DNA of 9,259 bases, from assembly GCA_023381535.1 (NCBI GenBank), contig JAMCSN010000165.1, positions 1 to 9,259 of the forward strand, in the 5' to 3' direction. Shown here piece after piece: positions 1-6,019 of this stretch. Both the position numbers and the translations under genes were made by a program. The first letter of the stretch is position 1; each line of letters opens with the position of its first letter. Origin of the DNA: Bacteroidota bacterium. GTDB taxonomy: Bacteria; Bacteroidota; Ignavibacteria; Ignavibacteriales; Melioribacteraceae. The notes beneath the pieces are model-generated. The model did no database searches and had not been told where the DNA came from. It saw nothing but the letters and a program-made list of their open reading frames with translations.

Positions 1-499
1 GCTCTTCTCCTTCAATGCTGATTTTGTTGAAGGAACTGTTGTGAATCAAATTCTTGCTTGCTTCACTCATCTCGTTCAAATCGAGCGGATTGAGTTTTAA
101 CCGCACTTCGTTTGCACCGATAATTTTGTTGATGGCGGCTTTAATGTTTTCGTTAATTATGGTTTTATCTTCAATTTCGTGTTTAAGAATTTTCTTCGAA
201 AGTTCATACGCGGTTTGGATTACAAGTTCTTCAAACAATCGTTCCAACTCCAGTAAATGCTCGTCGTGACTTTGCAGGACATTGTAAACTTCTTCATATT
301 TTCTGTACAGCTTCGAAGAGTAATCCTGTTCCAATTCCCGACTTGCTTTCTGATATCCTTCTTCAAAACCGCTTTTGTAATGTTCTTCAAGCTGGCTTTT
401 GAACAAATCCGTTTCGTCAACTGTTTGAGGTACGCTGAATCCAGCCACCTTAATAGCAGCTTTCTTCGATCTCGGATTAATTTTTATCACATCAGACAT
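1..499 (-). CDS. fliH: FliH, flagellar export ATPase regulator (partial, 3' end beyond window)
   Basis: My own reverse-strand translation gives an open frame from ATG at 497-499 to the left edge, 166 codons without a stop. In the flagellar type III export apparatus FliH dimers bind the ATPase FliI and tether it to FliN at the C ring. Visible features are a variable N-terminus, a G-x3-G stretch (GFEEGY, residues 44-49) typical of the FliH coiled-coil region, a long charged helical segment (about 50-110), and the start of the C-terminal domain with VRLKLNPLDL (132-141), resembling the 'v-x-v-NP-x-D' element of FliH/YscL proteins. The ATG overlaps the fliG stop by 8 bases and is preceded by GGAAG six bases upstream. 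Position straight after fliG supports the call; the order fliF-fliG-fliH is standard. The protein is cut by the window edge and is not judged to be broken. Confidence 0.85.
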   Translation of the reverse strand, partial: MSDVIKINPRSKKAAIKVAGFSVPQTVDETDLFKSQLEEHYKSGFEEGYQKASRELEQDYSSKLYRKYEEVYNVLQSHDEHLLELERLFEELVIQTAYELSKKILKHEIEDKTIINENIKAAINKIIGANEVRLKLNPLDLNEMSEASKNLIHNSSFNKISIEGEE

Positions 500-1538
500 A
501 TACTTCTTCCGGACTGCCGCGCATGTTGAGCGATATCTCGCCTTGCTCTTCCAGCGATTTAATCACATCAATGATTTTCGCCTGTGCCGCTTCAACTTCT
601 TTCAGTTTAACCATTCCCATGTACTGCAATTCTTCTTTTAGTAAATCTGCTGCCCGTTCGGACATGTTTTTGAAAATCTTTTCCTTGAGATTTTCGTCGG
701 CAATTTTGAGAGAGAGCGCAAGATCTTTGCGGTCTATTTCTCTAAGAATTTTTTGAATGTCTTTATCGTTGATGTTTATTATTTCGTCGAAGATGAACAT
801 GAGCCGTTTCACTTCGTATGCGGTTTCGGCATCCATGTTTTCAATCTTAGTAAGAATCTCTTTTGCAATTCCGACATTAGCTTTATTCAGAATCGTTGCC
901 AAACATTTTGGTCCGCCAAGTTTTCCGACGGATTGACTCATTGATGAACCGGCAATTTCATCTACAACATGTTCGATCTGCTTCAAAGTTTGAGGTGCAA
1001 TTTTTCCAAGCGTTGCAATTCTAATTGCAACGTCCACGCGGAGCTCCTCCGGCAATTCTTTAAGTGCATTTGCAGTTTGATCGGGCGATAGCTGCGATAA
1101 AATTAACGCCATTGTCTGCGGATGTTCTTTGTTGAGGAAGTTGACCAATTGTGCCGGTTCAGCTTTCTTAAGAACATCGAAACCTTTGAGAGTTGTAAGC
1201 CGCTTAATTTTATCTATCATCTCAATAGCTTTGGAAGGTCCGTATGTCTTCTCAAGCACCGCCTGCGCATAATCCAGACCTCCTTCCAAGACATACTCGC
1301 GCGCAGTCACCATGTTGTAGAAATCTACAATGACGGCGTCTATCACTTTGGAAGGAACATTTTTAAGTTTTGAAATCTCCGCCGTAATAACTTCAACATC
1401 GCCGGAATCCAGATACTTTAGCACCGAAGACGCGGCTTCAACATTGAGCGCAACCATCAGCATTGCGGCTTTTTGCAATCCCGGCACTTCATCTGCGGGA
1501 TTCTTTCGCACTAATTTGTCGTCAGACCTCATCTTCAT
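492..1538 (-). CDS. fliG: FliG, flagellar motor switch / rotor torque protein
   Basis: 348 residues, close to the usual length of about 330-345. FliG sits on the cytoplasmic face of the MS ring, binds FliF with its N-terminal domain, FliM with its middle domain, and interacts with the stator through its C-terminal domain. Visible: N-terminal domain about 15-110; the middle-domain EHPQT motif at 138-142 (FliM binding); a Gly-Gly linker at 208-209; the MFxF motif as MFIF at 247-250; and the charged C-terminal torque region around 268-305, including NMSERAADLL (291-300). The start overlaps fliF by 17 bases. Two in-frame ATGs two codons apart (1536-1538 and 1530-1532) are both possible; the second has GGATG at a more normal distance, so the first two residues are uncertain. 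All landmark motifs are present, so it should be functional. Confidence 0.97.
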   Translation of the reverse strand: MKMRSDDKLVRKNPADEVPGLQKAAMLMVALNVEAASSVLKYLDSGDVEVITAEISKLKNVPSKVIDAVIVDFYNMVTAREYVLEGGLDYAQAVLEKTYGPSKAIEMIDKIKRLTTLKGFDVLKKAEPAQLVNFLNKEHPQTMALILSQLSPDQTANALKELPEELRVDVAIRIATLGKIAPQTLKQIEHVVDEIAGSSMSQSVGKLGGPKCLATILNKANVGIAKEILTKIENMDAETAYEVKRLMFIFDEIININDKDIQKILREIDRKDLALSLKIADENLKEKIFKNMSERAADLLKEELQYMGMVKLKEVEAAQAKIIDVIKSLEEQGEISLNMRGSPEEVYV

Positions 1539-3135
1539 GCATCCAAGCGTTAATTAGTTTTGCGGCATCCATTGGGTTCTTCGTAACGTAATTAATAATT
1601 TTATCCTGCTGATTCTTTTTCAGCATTGCTTCATCGGAAATTTCATCTTCGATATCACCAACAGGCAAAATCATTTTTTTCTTTTTGGTTGCAAGCATCT
1701 GAGCTACATTGTTTTTCGATTCGCTTGTTCTAGCCGCCGGCGCCATAATTTCTGCCGGAGAAGGATAACTTCCGGTATTAACCGTTCCGATTACAATTCT
1801 TTCGTTCTTAAGCCGCTTCATCAAACTCTTGAGAACAAACATTGATGCAACAATTGCAAAAACGATGAACGCAAGATTTATCCATTCGTTTGCATCATTG
1901 ATAACCGACGACGTACTGACATCCTGAACATTATCAAGCGACTTAACTTCGAAAGGAATATCAACGATTGAGAACTGGTCGTTCCTTTGAGCGTCAACAC
2001 CGATTGCGTTTCGAACAATCTCTTCCAGCTTTTTCATTTGATCGGCGGGACGCGGGTCATAAACAGTTTCCGTCTTTTCGCCTTTCTTAATTTCCTTTGG
2101 TATATCATTTATAACCGCGGCAACGCTCAATCGCTTTATGTTTCCGCTTCCTTCAACTACTTTTTGAATGCTCTTACTTACTTCATAATTCGTGAGTGTG
2201 TTGTCGTTGGAATTGGAAGTCGAATCATTCTTTTGTCTTCCGCTGTTGTTGGCTTTAATCGATTGCTCGCTTATTGCAACTTGAGATTCCGGGTCATACT
2301 GTTCCATTGTTTTTTCTACTTGATCAAAATTAAGATCAGCATTTACCTGAATCATTGAATTGCCGTAGCCGAGAACATTATCCAGCATGCTTTGCGCTTT
2401 CTGAACAAGATAATTCTCGACCGATTTTTTTATTTCATATTGCCTCGACGAAGCATACGCAAGCGGACCTTCATCGTTATCGTTATTAAGAATTCTTCCC
2501 CTGGTATCAATGACGGAAACTTTTGCTGGGTCAAGTCCTTCTACGCTACCGCAAAGCAGATTTACAATTGCCTGAATATTTTCTTTTGACGGCATAGAAT
2601 TGTTTTTCAATTTCAGAACTACCGACGCCGTTGGAGATTTTTCCTCCTCTTTAAAAACTGTTTTCTGTGGAATAACAATATGAACACGAACTCCAACAAC
2701 ACCGTCTTGCTGTTGAATAGTTCGGGCGAGTTCTCCTTCCAACGCGCGTTTGTAATTTAATTTCTGCATGAACTCCGACATTCCCATAGTTGTCTTGTCA
2801 AATATTTCGTAACCAATTATTCCCGAACTTGGAATGCCTTTGCCGGCTAGAGTAAGCCGGAGTTCATAAACTTTCTCTCGCGGAACTTTGATTGATTGAC
2901 CGTTATCTTCAATTTTGTAAGGAACTTTCTGCGATGTCAAATGCTCAATGACTTTTGAGGCGTCTTCCTGAGACAATCCGGAGTACAAAGTTGTGTATGT
3001 AGGTTCGTTAAGAACGATAATTAGGAATGCAAGAAACACAACCGTCAGCAATACGCCGATTCCGAGCATCAGCTTTTGTCTTGGATTAAGCTTATTAATA
3101 ATGTTTAGGAATGTCTGTAATGGATTTGTGTTCAT
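1522..3135 (-). CDS. fliF: FliF, flagellar MS-ring protein
   Basis: 537 residues, the usual size for FliF, which forms the inner-membrane MS ring that surrounds the export gate and carries the C ring. Two membrane segments are visible, about 22-43 and 418-438. Between them lie the ring-building motifs: RBM1 starting near YTTLYSGLS (47-55), RBM2 around 125-210 with GVVGVRVHIVIP (145-156), and RBM3 about 230-395, interrupted by a Ser/Asn/Asp-rich segment (about 290-315) where other FliF proteins carry the beta-collar insertion. The cytoplasmic C-terminus ends in the FliG-binding helices, about 510-537. The ATG is two bases after the fliE stop. I see no good Shine-Dalgarno sequence there, so translation is probably coupled to fliE (inference). 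Its last codons overlap fliG by 17 bases. Confidence 0.97.
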   Translation of the reverse strand: MNTNPLQTFLNIINKLNPRQKLMLGIGVLLTVVFLAFLIIVLNEPTYTTLYSGLSQEDASKVIEHLTSQKVPYKIEDNGQSIKVPREKVYELRLTLAGKGIPSSGIIGYEIFDKTTMGMSEFMQKLNYKRALEGELARTIQQQDGVVGVRVHIVIPQKTVFKEEEKSPTASVVLKLKNNSMPSKENIQAIVNLLCGSVEGLDPAKVSVIDTRGRILNNDNDEGPLAYASSRQYEIKKSVENYLVQKAQSMLDNVLGYGNSMIQVNADLNFDQVEKTMEQYDPESQVAISEQSIKANNSGRQKNDSTSNSNDNTLTNYEVSKSIQKVVEGSGNIKRLSVAAVINDIPKEIKKGEKTETVYDPRPADQMKKLEEIVRNAIGVDAQRNDQFSIVDIPFEVKSLDNVQDVSTSSVINDANEWINLAFIVFAIVASMFVLKSLMKRLKNERIVIGTVNTGSYPSPAEIMAPAARTSESKNNVAQMLATKKKKMILPVGDIEDEISDEAMLKKNQQDKIINYVTKNPMDAAKLINAWMHEDEV

Positions 3136-3137
3136 CG

Positions 3138-3428
3138 TTAGACCGGCATTCTTGTTAATTCTTTAAACATGTCTATTGCTTTGTTTCTGATTTCCATCAG
3201 CAGTTCGAGATTGGTTTTTGCTTTTTCGCCTGCAATCATAACATCGTGCAATTCAACTCCGTTGCCGCTTACAAAATCTTTGACTGCTTTTTGCGAATCC
3301 TGCTGCGATTGATTTACATCGTTGATAAATCCGGTTAATGTGCTGCCGAAATTATCGGCGCCGCTCACTTTAATTTTTTGCGGTTGAATCGGGTTAGGTA
3401 TTAGTTCGCCGAGTCCTTCTATTTTCAT
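3138..3428 (-). CDS. fliE: FliE, MS ring-rod junction protein
   Basis: 96 residues, normal for FliE, the small exported protein that joins the FliF/FliP gate region to the proximal rod. The N-terminal half (1-45) is variable and Gly/Pro/Gln-rich. The C-terminal half is the family signature: VELHDVMIAGEKA at 58-70 and MEIRNKAIDMFKELTRMPV at 78-96, forming the two packed helices. There is no cleavable signal peptide, as expected for a type III substrate. The ATG is one base after the stop of the 79-codon unknown gene, with AGAGAGG (3434-3440) five bases upstream as ribosome binding site. Its usual neighbours flgB and flgC precede it and fliF follows. Confidence 0.96.
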   Translation of the reverse strand: MKIEGLGELIPNPIQPQKIKVSGADNFGSTLTGFINDVNQSQQDSQKAVKDFVSGNGVELHDVMIAGEKAKTNLELLMEIRNKAIDMFKELTRMPV

Positions 3429-3429
3429 T

Positions 3430-3669
3430 TTATCCTCTCTTATCGAAGTTTGAACCTACAAGTACTCCGGAAACTTTTCCTTTGGCGTTATAGAACTGGT
3501 AGTTCATCACGTCTTCATGCTGTGCCGGATAAAGATTTGCGAAGAACTTTTTTTCATCGGTTGAAATTACCTTTTGAGCTTCAGCGGATTCCGGTTTGCT
3601 CTGTACATTTGCTTTCGATTTGAAATACGCCGGCGAATAATTGCCGATTGAGTCGGTAATAACTTTCAT
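3430..3669 (-). CDS. Small unknown protein between FlgC and FliE
   Basis: 79 residues; I do not recognise a named family. It is a real gene on context: it starts on the base next to the flgC stop (TAG then ATG), has GGAG six bases upstream, ends one base before fliE, and is co-directional with core rod genes. The sequence is hydrophilic with no signal peptide, no membrane segment and no cysteine. The first 35 residues look flexible (Ser, Lys, Glu, Gln). A more ordered part follows, DEKKFFANLYP (38-48), then a short C-terminal segment GKVSGVLVGSNFDKRG (64-79) of beta-strand character. Position suggests an accessory role in rod or basal-body assembly, perhaps a chaperone or a minor exported rod component, but that is inference from neighbours only. 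Confidence 0.8.
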   Translation of the reverse strand: MKVITDSIGNYSPAYFKSKANVQSKPESAEAQKVISTDEKKFFANLYPAQHEDVMNYQFYNAKGKVSGVLVGSNFDKRG

Positions 3670-4173
3670 CTATATCTCCAATGAATCTTTTGCCATTTGT
3701 TTTGCCGAGTTGAGCGACTGAAGATTTGCCTCGTAACTTCTTGTTGCAGCAATCATATCAACCATCTCGTTAATCACATTTACATTAGACATTTGAACGT
3801 ATCCGTTCTGATCGGCATTGGGATTATCGGGCATGTAAAGAATATCTCCGGCTCTCTGATCAGTTTCTTCATTCATCATAATGCTGCCGGAATCTGTTGA
3901 GATATTTACTTCGTCCGGGACAGACAATTTTTCCATATGGTTTGCGTCACTAACGTTCAGTCGAAGCACCTGTCCTTCGGTAGATAGATTGGCTGCAAAG
4001 TTGTTTTTGTCAGCTTCAACCTTCAAAAATTTTCTCTGGTACGGCTCACCGTTTTCCGTTCTTACATTATCTGCGTTTGCAATGTTCTGCGAAATGAGAT
4101 CCATCTTTTTTCTTTGAATGCTCATTCCGCGTGCGCTGAAATTTAGACCGAACAAACTTCCACCGATTTTCAA
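3670..4173 (-). CDS. flgC: FlgC, flagellar proximal rod protein
   Basis: 167 residues, somewhat longer than the roughly 135-150 of many FlgC proteins; the extra length is in the central region (about 55-115). FlgC is an exported proximal rod subunit of the flagellar axial family. The N-terminal coiled-coil helix carries QNIANADN (29-36) and the PYQRKFL segment (44-50). The C-terminus has NGYVQMSNVNV (123-133) and EMVDMIAATRSYEANL (136-151), the classic FlgC/FlgG-type ending. The start is TTG, in a TTGA overlap with the flgB stop. It is supported by a strong GGAGG (4180-4184) six bases upstream and by alignment of the N-terminal helix with the family. The 79-codon gene starts immediately after its stop. 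Confidence 0.96.
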   Translation of the reverse strand: MKIGGSLFGLNFSARGMSIQRKKMDLISQNIANADNVRTENGEPYQRKFLKVEADKNNFAANLSTEGQVLRLNVSDANHMEKLSVPDEVNISTDSGSIMMNEETDQRAGDILYMPDNPNADQNGYVQMSNVNVINEMVDMIAATRSYEANLQSLNSAKQMAKDSLEI

Positions 4174-4565
4174 GCGTTACCTCCGGTTTTAATTACTTCT
4201 TGAAGTGTTCTGTAGTAATCGCCAATTTTCCGTGAAGCGAATTTGTACCGCAGCGTGTTCTCTGCTAGATCACTCATTTCTTTTTCGATACTGACATTAT
4301 TCACTCCGGACTGCATGTCAGTACTTTGATCGTCAACATATTCAAATTTTGATTCGCCGGTACCGGCGGTTTGCATACTGCCGATATGTTTTTGATTTGT
4401 AGTTTTCAGCAGAGAGTTGGAGCTTTCGTTTAGTATTTCTTTGAACTCAACATCTTCACGTTGGTAATTCTCCGTTCCTATGTTGGCAATATTTTTTGCG
4501 ATGACGCGGTTTTTTTCGGTACAATAATCAAGAACATCCTGAAGCAGCTTAACAGACGACGGCAT
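4170..4565 (-). CDS. flgB: FlgB, flagellar proximal rod protein
   Basis: 131 residues, the usual FlgB length. FlgB is the most proximal exported rod subunit, next to FliE. The N-terminal helix contains NIANIGTENYQREDVEF (25-41), matching the axial-protein pattern 'NIAN-x-x-T-x-x-Y-x-R-x-D-x-x-F'. The central part (about 45-88) is polar and variable. The C-terminal helix begins with VSIEKEMSDLAENTLRY (91-107), equivalent to the 'V-x-x-E-x-EM' motif. It is the first gene after the only sizeable gap in the cluster. AAAGG lies five bases before the ATG, inside the 3' arm of an inverted repeat (4570-4620), so expression may be controlled at the leader. flgC overlaps its stop by four bases. Confidence 0.95.
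   Translation of the reverse strand: MPSSVKLLQDVLDYCTEKNRVIAKNIANIGTENYQREDVEFKEILNESSNSLLKTTNQKHIGSMQTAGTGESKFEYVDDQSTDMQSGVNNVSIEKEMSDLAENTLRYKFASRKIGDYYRTLQEVIKTGGNA
4180..4184 (-). promoter_or_regulatory. Ribosome binding site GGAGG of flgC
   Basis: Perfect GGAGG on the minus strand, six bases before the TTG at 4171-4173. It lies inside the end of flgB and supports the TTG as the real start, because no in-frame ATG lies close by. Confidence 0.75.
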
Positions 4566-4569
4566 AAAT

Positions 4570-4620
4570 ACCTTTCAGCTTTTTGATTTATTATCCCAAA
4601 TCAAATGCCAGTTGAAAGGT
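4570..4620 (-). repeat. Nested inverted repeat in the flgB leader
   Basis: Two perfect 8-base inverted repeats are nested. The outer arms are ACCTTTCA (4613-4620 on the minus strand) and TGAAAGGT (4570-4577). The inner arms are TTTGATTT (4598-4605) and AAATCAAA (4582-4589), around an 8-base loop. In RNA this could form one long two-part hairpin with an asymmetric internal loop (7 and 4 bases). The 3' outer arm contains the flgB ribosome binding site (AAAGG), so the fold would hide it. Stems are AT-rich, so stability is moderate. It could instead be a DNA operator. Confidence 0.5.
4595..4610 (-). promoter_or_regulatory. Possible promoter of flgB (sigma-54-like, overlapping a -10-like box)
   Basis: The minus strand reads TGGCATTTGATTTGGG. 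This resembles the sigma-54 pattern TGGCAC-N5-TTGC: the GG is present, but the -12 GC is replaced by GG at the correct distance. A start point would fall near 4584, about 19 bases before the flgB ATG, which is a sensible leader. Alternatively GATAAT (about 4590-4595) could be a -10 box, but only a poor -35 lies 16-17 bases upstream. Both readings are tentative. Confidence 0.28.
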
Positions 4621-4686
4621 TGAAAAAGATGTGAAAAGTTCGTTTGAAATGTTTAGAGATGGCTAAAATTCACCAATTGGAATTTA

Positions 4687-4950
4687 TTATTCAGAGTTGG
4701 CGCCGGATTCGCCGTAATCCAGCAAAATAGATTTTGTTTGACCGCACGAGCACATGAATTTTATTTCTTTCAGATTGTCGTTCGCATCTTTCTTCAAAAG
4801 AATTTTTACATCATCCAGGTCGTTGTCTTCCAAAGAAATTTTTGACGATCCAATCACTTCATATTCATTAGCTTTTAAGAGGTTGCCGGTCTTGCTTGTA
4901 TTTTTTACGCGGGCGTCTCTAAATAGAGCGTCTTCATAATTGCTTGTCAT
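4687..4950 (-). CDS. Small unknown protein with a Cys-x-Cys-Gly motif, after cheB
   Basis: 87 residues, family not recognised. The start is well supported: ATG one base after the cheB stop, with AAGGTGG (4957-4963) six bases upstream; it ends in tandem TAA stops. The first 30 residues are polar and basic. Residues 30-80 look like short beta strands: DVKILLKKD (47-55), KEIKFMCSCG (61-70), then KSILLDY (73-79). Cys67 and Cys69 form C-x-C-G; they are the only cysteines, so a full zinc site would need a dimer or another ligand, and a redox or metal-contact role is equally open. No signal peptide or membrane segment is seen. Tight coupling to cheB and its place before flgB suggest a motility-linked role. 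A regulator or partner of CheB is conceivable but unproven. Confidence 0.8.
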   Translation of the reverse strand: MTSNYEDALFRDARVKNTSKTGNLLKANEYEVIGSSKISLEDNDLDDVKILLKKDANDNLKEIKFMCSCGQTKSILLDYGESGANSE

Positions 4951-4951
4951 T

Positions 4952-6019
4952 TTAAACCACCTTGTTTATCATTTCTGGAATTTTTTCTGCGGGCAGAACC
5001 GCGTCTGCCAAACCGCCTTCAACAATTGCTTTGGGCATTCCGTACACTACGCACGATTCTTCATCCTGCGCAATTGAACTGCCGCCTAACGATTTCAATC
5101 TTTTCACACCTTCGTATCCGTCCTTACCCATTCCGGTCATCACAACGCCAAGCGCGTGTTTACCGTAAACATCAATAACCGAATCGAACATAACATCAAC
5201 CGATGGTCGATGCAGGCTATCGCTCGGTTCTAAAGTTGTACTAATAGATACATGGGAATTAGACTTGCTCAATTTCATGTGATAGCCCCCGGGTGCAACG
5301 TATATCACGCCGGGCTCTACGGAATCTCCGTTTGCGGCTTCTTTCACATCAAGCTTGCACATTCCGTTTAATCGATCTGCCAGAGATTTTGTGAACTTTG
5401 GCGGCATGTGCTGCACTACAAATATCGGGACTTGAATTTTTTCAGAGATCAACGGTAAAATTTTCTGCAAAGTAAATGGTCCGCCGGTAGAAATTCCCAT
5501 CATCACTGCTGAATAACCGATTTGCGGCAACACATTTGAATGCGTGTTCTCTTTGGGTTTAGCATTTGTCCGCTCGCCAATGGCTTTAAGCCTGCTCAGT
5601 CTTTCCCGTAGAGATTTCTGCCTGGTAATCTCTTTTACTTTCGAAATTAAATCTTCTTTAATCTTCGAAATGTTTACGCTTACGTAAGACATTTCTTTCG
5701 GAATAAAATCAACCGCGCCGAGTTCCAACGCTTTCAACGTTGCTTGTGCGCCTTCCGTTGTAACCGAGCTAACCATGATAACCGAAGTCGGACAATCTTT
5801 CATTATTTTTTTTAGAGCAGTAAGTCCATCCATCACAGGCATTTCAACATCGAGCGTAATGAGGTCGGGCTTATGTTTCAAAGCCAGCTCGATTCCTTCT
5901 TGACCGTTGCGCGCAGTGGCGATAACGGAAATTTCCGGATCGCTGCCGAGCATAATCGAAAGAGATTTGCGCATGAACGCCGAATCATCTACTACCAATA
6001 CGGTGATTTGATTTCTCAA
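4952..6019 (-). CDS. cheB: CheB, chemotaxis protein-glutamate methylesterase/deamidase
   Basis: 355 residues, the normal length. CheB removes methyl groups from chemoreceptor glutamates (and deamidates glutamines) to reset receptor sensitivity; CheA phosphorylates its receiver domain to activate it. Receiver domain about 5-125: acidic pair D11/D12, phosphoacceptor D57 in LDVEMP, conserved K108. A linker (about 125-165) follows. The methylesterase domain (about 168-355) has the catalytic serine S177 in GISTGGP, H204 in QHMP and D300 in TGMGKDG, matching the Ser-His-Asp triad. The start is TTG, overlapping the cheA stop as TTGA. An upstream in-frame stop excludes a longer form, and the first strand begins where expected. 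GGAAAAAG (6024-6031) precedes it. Confidence 0.96.
   Translation of the reverse strand: MRNQITVLVVDDSAFMRKSLSIMLGSDPEISVIATARNGQEGIELALKHKPDLITLDVEMPVMDGLTALKKIMKDCPTSVIMVSSVTTEGAQATLKALELGAVDFIPKEMSYVSVNISKIKEDLISKVKEITRQKSLRERLSRLKAIGERTNAKPKENTHSNVLPQIGYSAVMMGISTGGPFTLQKILPLISEKIQVPIFVVQHMPPKFTKSLADRLNGMCKLDVKEAANGDSVEPGVIYVAPGGYHMKLSKSNSHVSISTTLEPSDSLHRPSVDVMFDSVIDVYGKHALGVVMTGMGKDGYEGVKRLKSLGGSSIAQDEESCVVYGMPKAIVEGGLADAVLPAEKIPEMINKVV

Larger units (their letters stand above)
4566..4686. other. Intergenic region between the 87-codon gene and flgB
   Basis: This 121-base stretch is the only gap above a dozen bases in the window. It is AT-rich and holds a weak hairpin just after the upstream stop (4666-4685), an unremarkable middle (about 4621-4665), and a nested inverted repeat with promoter-like sequences next to flgB (4570-4620). 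It marks the boundary between the che block and the flg/fli block, so a separate promoter or a leader-level control point is plausible. Confidence 0.8.

Noticed and set aside
220..420. Minus-strand 66-codon frame near the left edge
   Set aside because: It is out of frame with the much better supported fliH reading frame covering the same bases.
1987..2358. Plus-strand open frame of 123 codons opposite fliF
   Set aside because: Antisense to well-conserved fliF coding sequence; membrane-like look comes from reading the complement of charged codons.
4666..4685. Hairpin AAATTC/GAATTT right after the 87-codon gene, followed by four U in the transcript, as a possible terminator
   Set aside because: The stem is six pairs with a single G-C pair and the U run is short, too weak for a confident intrinsic terminator. 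It may simply be AT-rich intergenic sequence.
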